Shown: in pieces, positions 5,278 through 6,800 of the stretch | Position numbering within the stretch: position 1 is the first letter of the stretch | Layout: every line of letters starts with the position of its first letter | DNA from: CALMKX01 sp044869955 | GTDB lineage: Bacteria; Acidobacteriota; Thermoanaerobaculia; Multivoradales; SZUA-115 | Reading direction: 5' to 3' | DNA length: 6,800 nucleotides | Assembly (NCBI GenBank): GCA_044869955.1 | Contig: JBIOYC010000273.1 | Coordinates: 1 to 6,800, forward strand | Made by a program: the position numbers and the translations under genes | Notes under the pieces: generated by a model | What the model was told of the DNA's origin: nothing | Database searches by the model: none | The model's input: the letters and a program-made list of their open reading frames with translations, nothing else

Positions 5278-6800
5278 TCAGGGCCGGGGCATCCGCGAGG
5301 GTGCCCCGGCTTGCAGCTGCCTGGCTTCGAAGACCGAGAGCGCCCCTCTCCCCCCAGGATCCTCGAAGCGAGCCACCGCGAGGTAGCGTTCACTGAACCA
5401 AGGCTGGCTGACGATCGGCCCCATCCTCCCTCGGGTGTGGAAGACGACGTAGTCCACGGGCTCTGCGAGGAAAGCTCCGACGAGATCGCCCTGTCTCACG
5501 AACGGTACCAGCTCCGGCTTGACGAGCCCGAGCAGGTCCACGAGGTGCCGGTCGCTGTAGTAGCCAAGGACGCCGATCTCCACATAAGCCACTCGAGCGG
5601 TAGCAAGGGTGTTCCGTCGCAGCCACTCTGCCGCGCTTCGGTAGCTCACCAGGTGAGGCGTCGGCTCGAAGGTGCGGTAGAAGGCCCAAGAACGAGCCGG
5701 TGGGCCGGAGAGGGCGACGAGCAGGAGGAGCGAGCCCGCACCGGCCAAGCTGGCCCCGAGCCAGGACCGCCGCCGGCAGGTCTCCAGTAGCCAGCGAACC
5801 GTGGCGCCGAGTGAGAACGCGACGCCGTAGAGCAGGGCGGCAACAGCCGGCAGGATGTACCAACCAAAGAAGGGCACGCCGAGGAAGGGATAGGCGAAGC
5901 CGAGCCCGAGGCCGTGGAGGGAGAGGATGCGGCCCGCCGGCCCGGCCCGCCGCCAGAGCAGCACTTGGCCAGCCAGGCCGACTGCCACCAGGACGGGCCA
6001 GGCCTCGCCGAGATGGCGCTCCAACGGTACGCGGGCACGAAGCCAGAATCGCAGCGGACTGGCCCAGCTGCCCTCCTCGGCCACGGCCATGCTCGCTTTG
6101 GCGCCCAGCGTGCCGGGGAGCGGCGTGCCGAAGTACAGCCACGCCGCGCCGAGCCCTGCCAAGATCACGGCACCGGCGGTGAGAGCGAGCCGCCAGGGGA
6201 TGCGGCGGGCTCTAGCCAGCTCGAGGACGCCGAGGCCGAGCACCGCCAGGCCCGAGTCCGGCCGGACCCAGACCGCGATGCCGGGAGCCAGGCCGGAGAG
6301 GCCGGGGCGGGTCCCGGCGAGCCCGGCTGCCGCCAGCAGCAGGAGCAACGCGCACGGGGCCGCCGCTCCGTTGTTCACCCAGTACAGCGAGCTCGCCACC
6401 ACTAGGGTGCCACCGAGCAGAGCCTCCGGCAGGAAGCCCTCTCGCGCCGCCGATCGTGCCACCAGCATCGCGCAGGCGACCAGGCACAGGGCGAAGAGAC
6501 CGCTCGCCAGCCATTCCACCGGCACACCGCTCAGCCACCGCAGCAGCGCGAGGAGCAAGCCGAGGCCGGGATCGGTGGTGCCGAAGACGCGCTCCCCGGG
6601 GTTGAAGACGAAGCCCTGCCCGGTCGCGAGGTTCAGGGCATAGCGGTACGTGATGTAGAAGTCGTCCACCGCCCAGGCACCCATGCGGACGACGAACGCC
6701 GTGGCGAGGGCGGCCCAGAGGAGGGCGCACGGTGCTCCGACTCCCTCGCCCCCCGCAGGGGGGAGAGGGTTGGGGTGAGGGGGTCTGCCGCCGCGGCGCT
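5278..6800 (-). CDS. GT-C-type membrane glycosyltransferase (5' end not resolved)
   Basis: A polytopic membrane protein of the GT-C fold (PMT/ArnT-like, lipid-phosphate-sugar donors). It would transfer a sugar to an envelope or extracytoplasmic acceptor; donor and acceptor are unknown. Counting from ATG 6684 (468 residues), DDFYITYRYALNLATGQGF starts at 7; the DD pair is the expected catalytic loop after the first helix. NPGERVFGTTDPG (28-40), VRPDSGLAVLG (140-150), YFGTPLPGTLGAKA (184-197) and FFGWYILPA (272-280) are further family-like motifs. The C-terminal soluble part has VEIGVLGYYSDRHLVDLLGL (368-387). ATG 6684 lacks a Shine-Dalgarno and would remove the first membrane helix. The upstream residues (CALLWAALATAFVVRMGAW) form exactly that helix. 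The frame stays open to the window edge with no ATG, GTG or TTG and runs through a palindromic repeat. The true start is therefore probably beyond 6800, or the 5' end is altered. Confidence 0.8.
   Translation of the reverse strand, partial: RRGGRPPHPNPLPPAGGEGVGAPCALLWAALATAFVVRMGAWAVDDFYITYRYALNLATGQGFVFNPGERVFGTTDPGLGLLLALLRWLSGVPVEWLASGLFALCLVACAMLVARSAAREGFLPEALLGGTLVVASSLYWVNNGAAAPCALLLLLAAAGLAGTRPGLSGLAPGIAVWVRPDSGLAVLGLGVLELARARRIPWRLALTAGAVILAGLGAAWLYFGTPLPGTLGAKASMAVAEEGSWASPLRFWLRARVPLERHLGEAWPVLVAVGLAGQVLLWRRAGPAGRILSLHGLGLGFAYPFLGVPFFGWYILPAVAALLYGVAFSLGATVRWLLETCRRRSWLGASLAGAGSLLLLVALSGPPARSWAFYRTFEPTPHLVSYRSAAEWLRRNTLATARVAYVEIGVLGYYSDRHLVDLLGLVKPELVPFVRQGDLVGAFLAEPVDYVVFHTRGRMGPIVSQPWFSERYLAVARFEDPGGRGALSVFEARQLQAGAPSRMPRP
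5283..5310. terminator. Shared terminator-like hairpin between convergent genes
   Basis: GCCGGGGCA (5283-5291) pairs perfectly with TGCCCCGGC (5302-5310). The pairing extends inward by one T-G wobble and two C-G pairs, giving a 12-bp stem closed by a GCGA (GNRA) tetraloop at 5295-5298. It follows the stop of the PDZ gene by 18 bp and lies within the last codons of the convergent glycosyltransferase gene. Neither strand shows a T-run after the stem, so it is not a canonical intrinsic terminator. It may still stop or protect both transcripts. Confidence 0.55.
6741..6783. repeat. Second REP-like palindromic repeat (PHPNPLP-type)
   Basis: The C-rich arm 6743-6754 pairs with the G-rich arm 6758-6769 at 11 of 12 positions (mismatch G6748/A6764) around a GCA loop. 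A TTGGGGTGAGGGGG tail follows at 6770-6783. On the minus strand it resembles the common dispersed element beginning CCCTCACCCCAACCC, which, when translated in one frame, gives the PHPNPLP-GEG-like peptides often seen at misannotated N-termini. It lies next to or inside the 5' end of the glycosyltransferase gene. Its sequence differs from the repeat at 863-939. Confidence 0.8.

Overview
This is a GC-rich, densely packed bacterial chromosomal window. Its codons end almost always in G or C, and it contains a Gram-negative-style ECF sigma operon, several membrane proteins and two short palindromic repeat elements. The composition and gene style would fit an Acidobacteriota/Thermoanaerobaculia-like or deltaproteobacterial-type (Myxococcota) genome. 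Nothing here fixes the taxon, so that placement is a guess.

Layout: (i) 3-134 (+) is the 3' tail of an unidentified, probably secreted protein. It converges on and overlaps (ii) 65-847 (-), a polytopic membrane protein with an HELAH zinc-protease motif (M50/site-2-protease-like). (iii) 863-939 holds an inverted pair of REP-like hairpins between the M50-like gene and tex. (iv) 980-3343 (-) is a full-length tex, encoding the Tex/YhgF transcription accessory protein, with a strong Shine-Dalgarno that fixes its start. (v) A 102-bp divergent intergenic region (3344-3445) holds an ECF-type promoter (GGGAACC, then CGTT) with an operator-like dyad over its -35. (vi) 3446-5264 (+) is a compact three-gene operon: ECF sigma factor, an ATGA-overlapping single-pass membrane protein (presumed anti-sigma), and an exported PDZ protein ending in a leucine-zipper coiled coil. 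(vii) 5278-6800 (-) is a GT-C-type membrane glycosyltransferase, convergent with the operon and separated from it by only 13 bp. A long GNRA-loop hairpin lies at the junction. The glycosyltransferase frame is still open at the window edge and passes through a second palindromic repeat near its 5' end.

How the genes may work together: the promoter matches what ECF factors recognise, so the sigma factor probably activates its own operon. The membrane protein would hold sigma inactive. The exported PDZ/coiled-coil protein is a candidate envelope sensor or modulator acting on the anti-sigma factor, whose extracytoplasmic part is also a predicted coiled coil. This sigma/anti-sigma/PDZ-zipper module is the most interesting system in the window. 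Its mechanism is inferred, not shown. Tex, the M50-like protein and the glycosyltransferase have no evident functional link to it. There is no CRISPR array, rRNA, intact tRNA or transposase gene. No stretch longer than about 135 bp lacks a gene.
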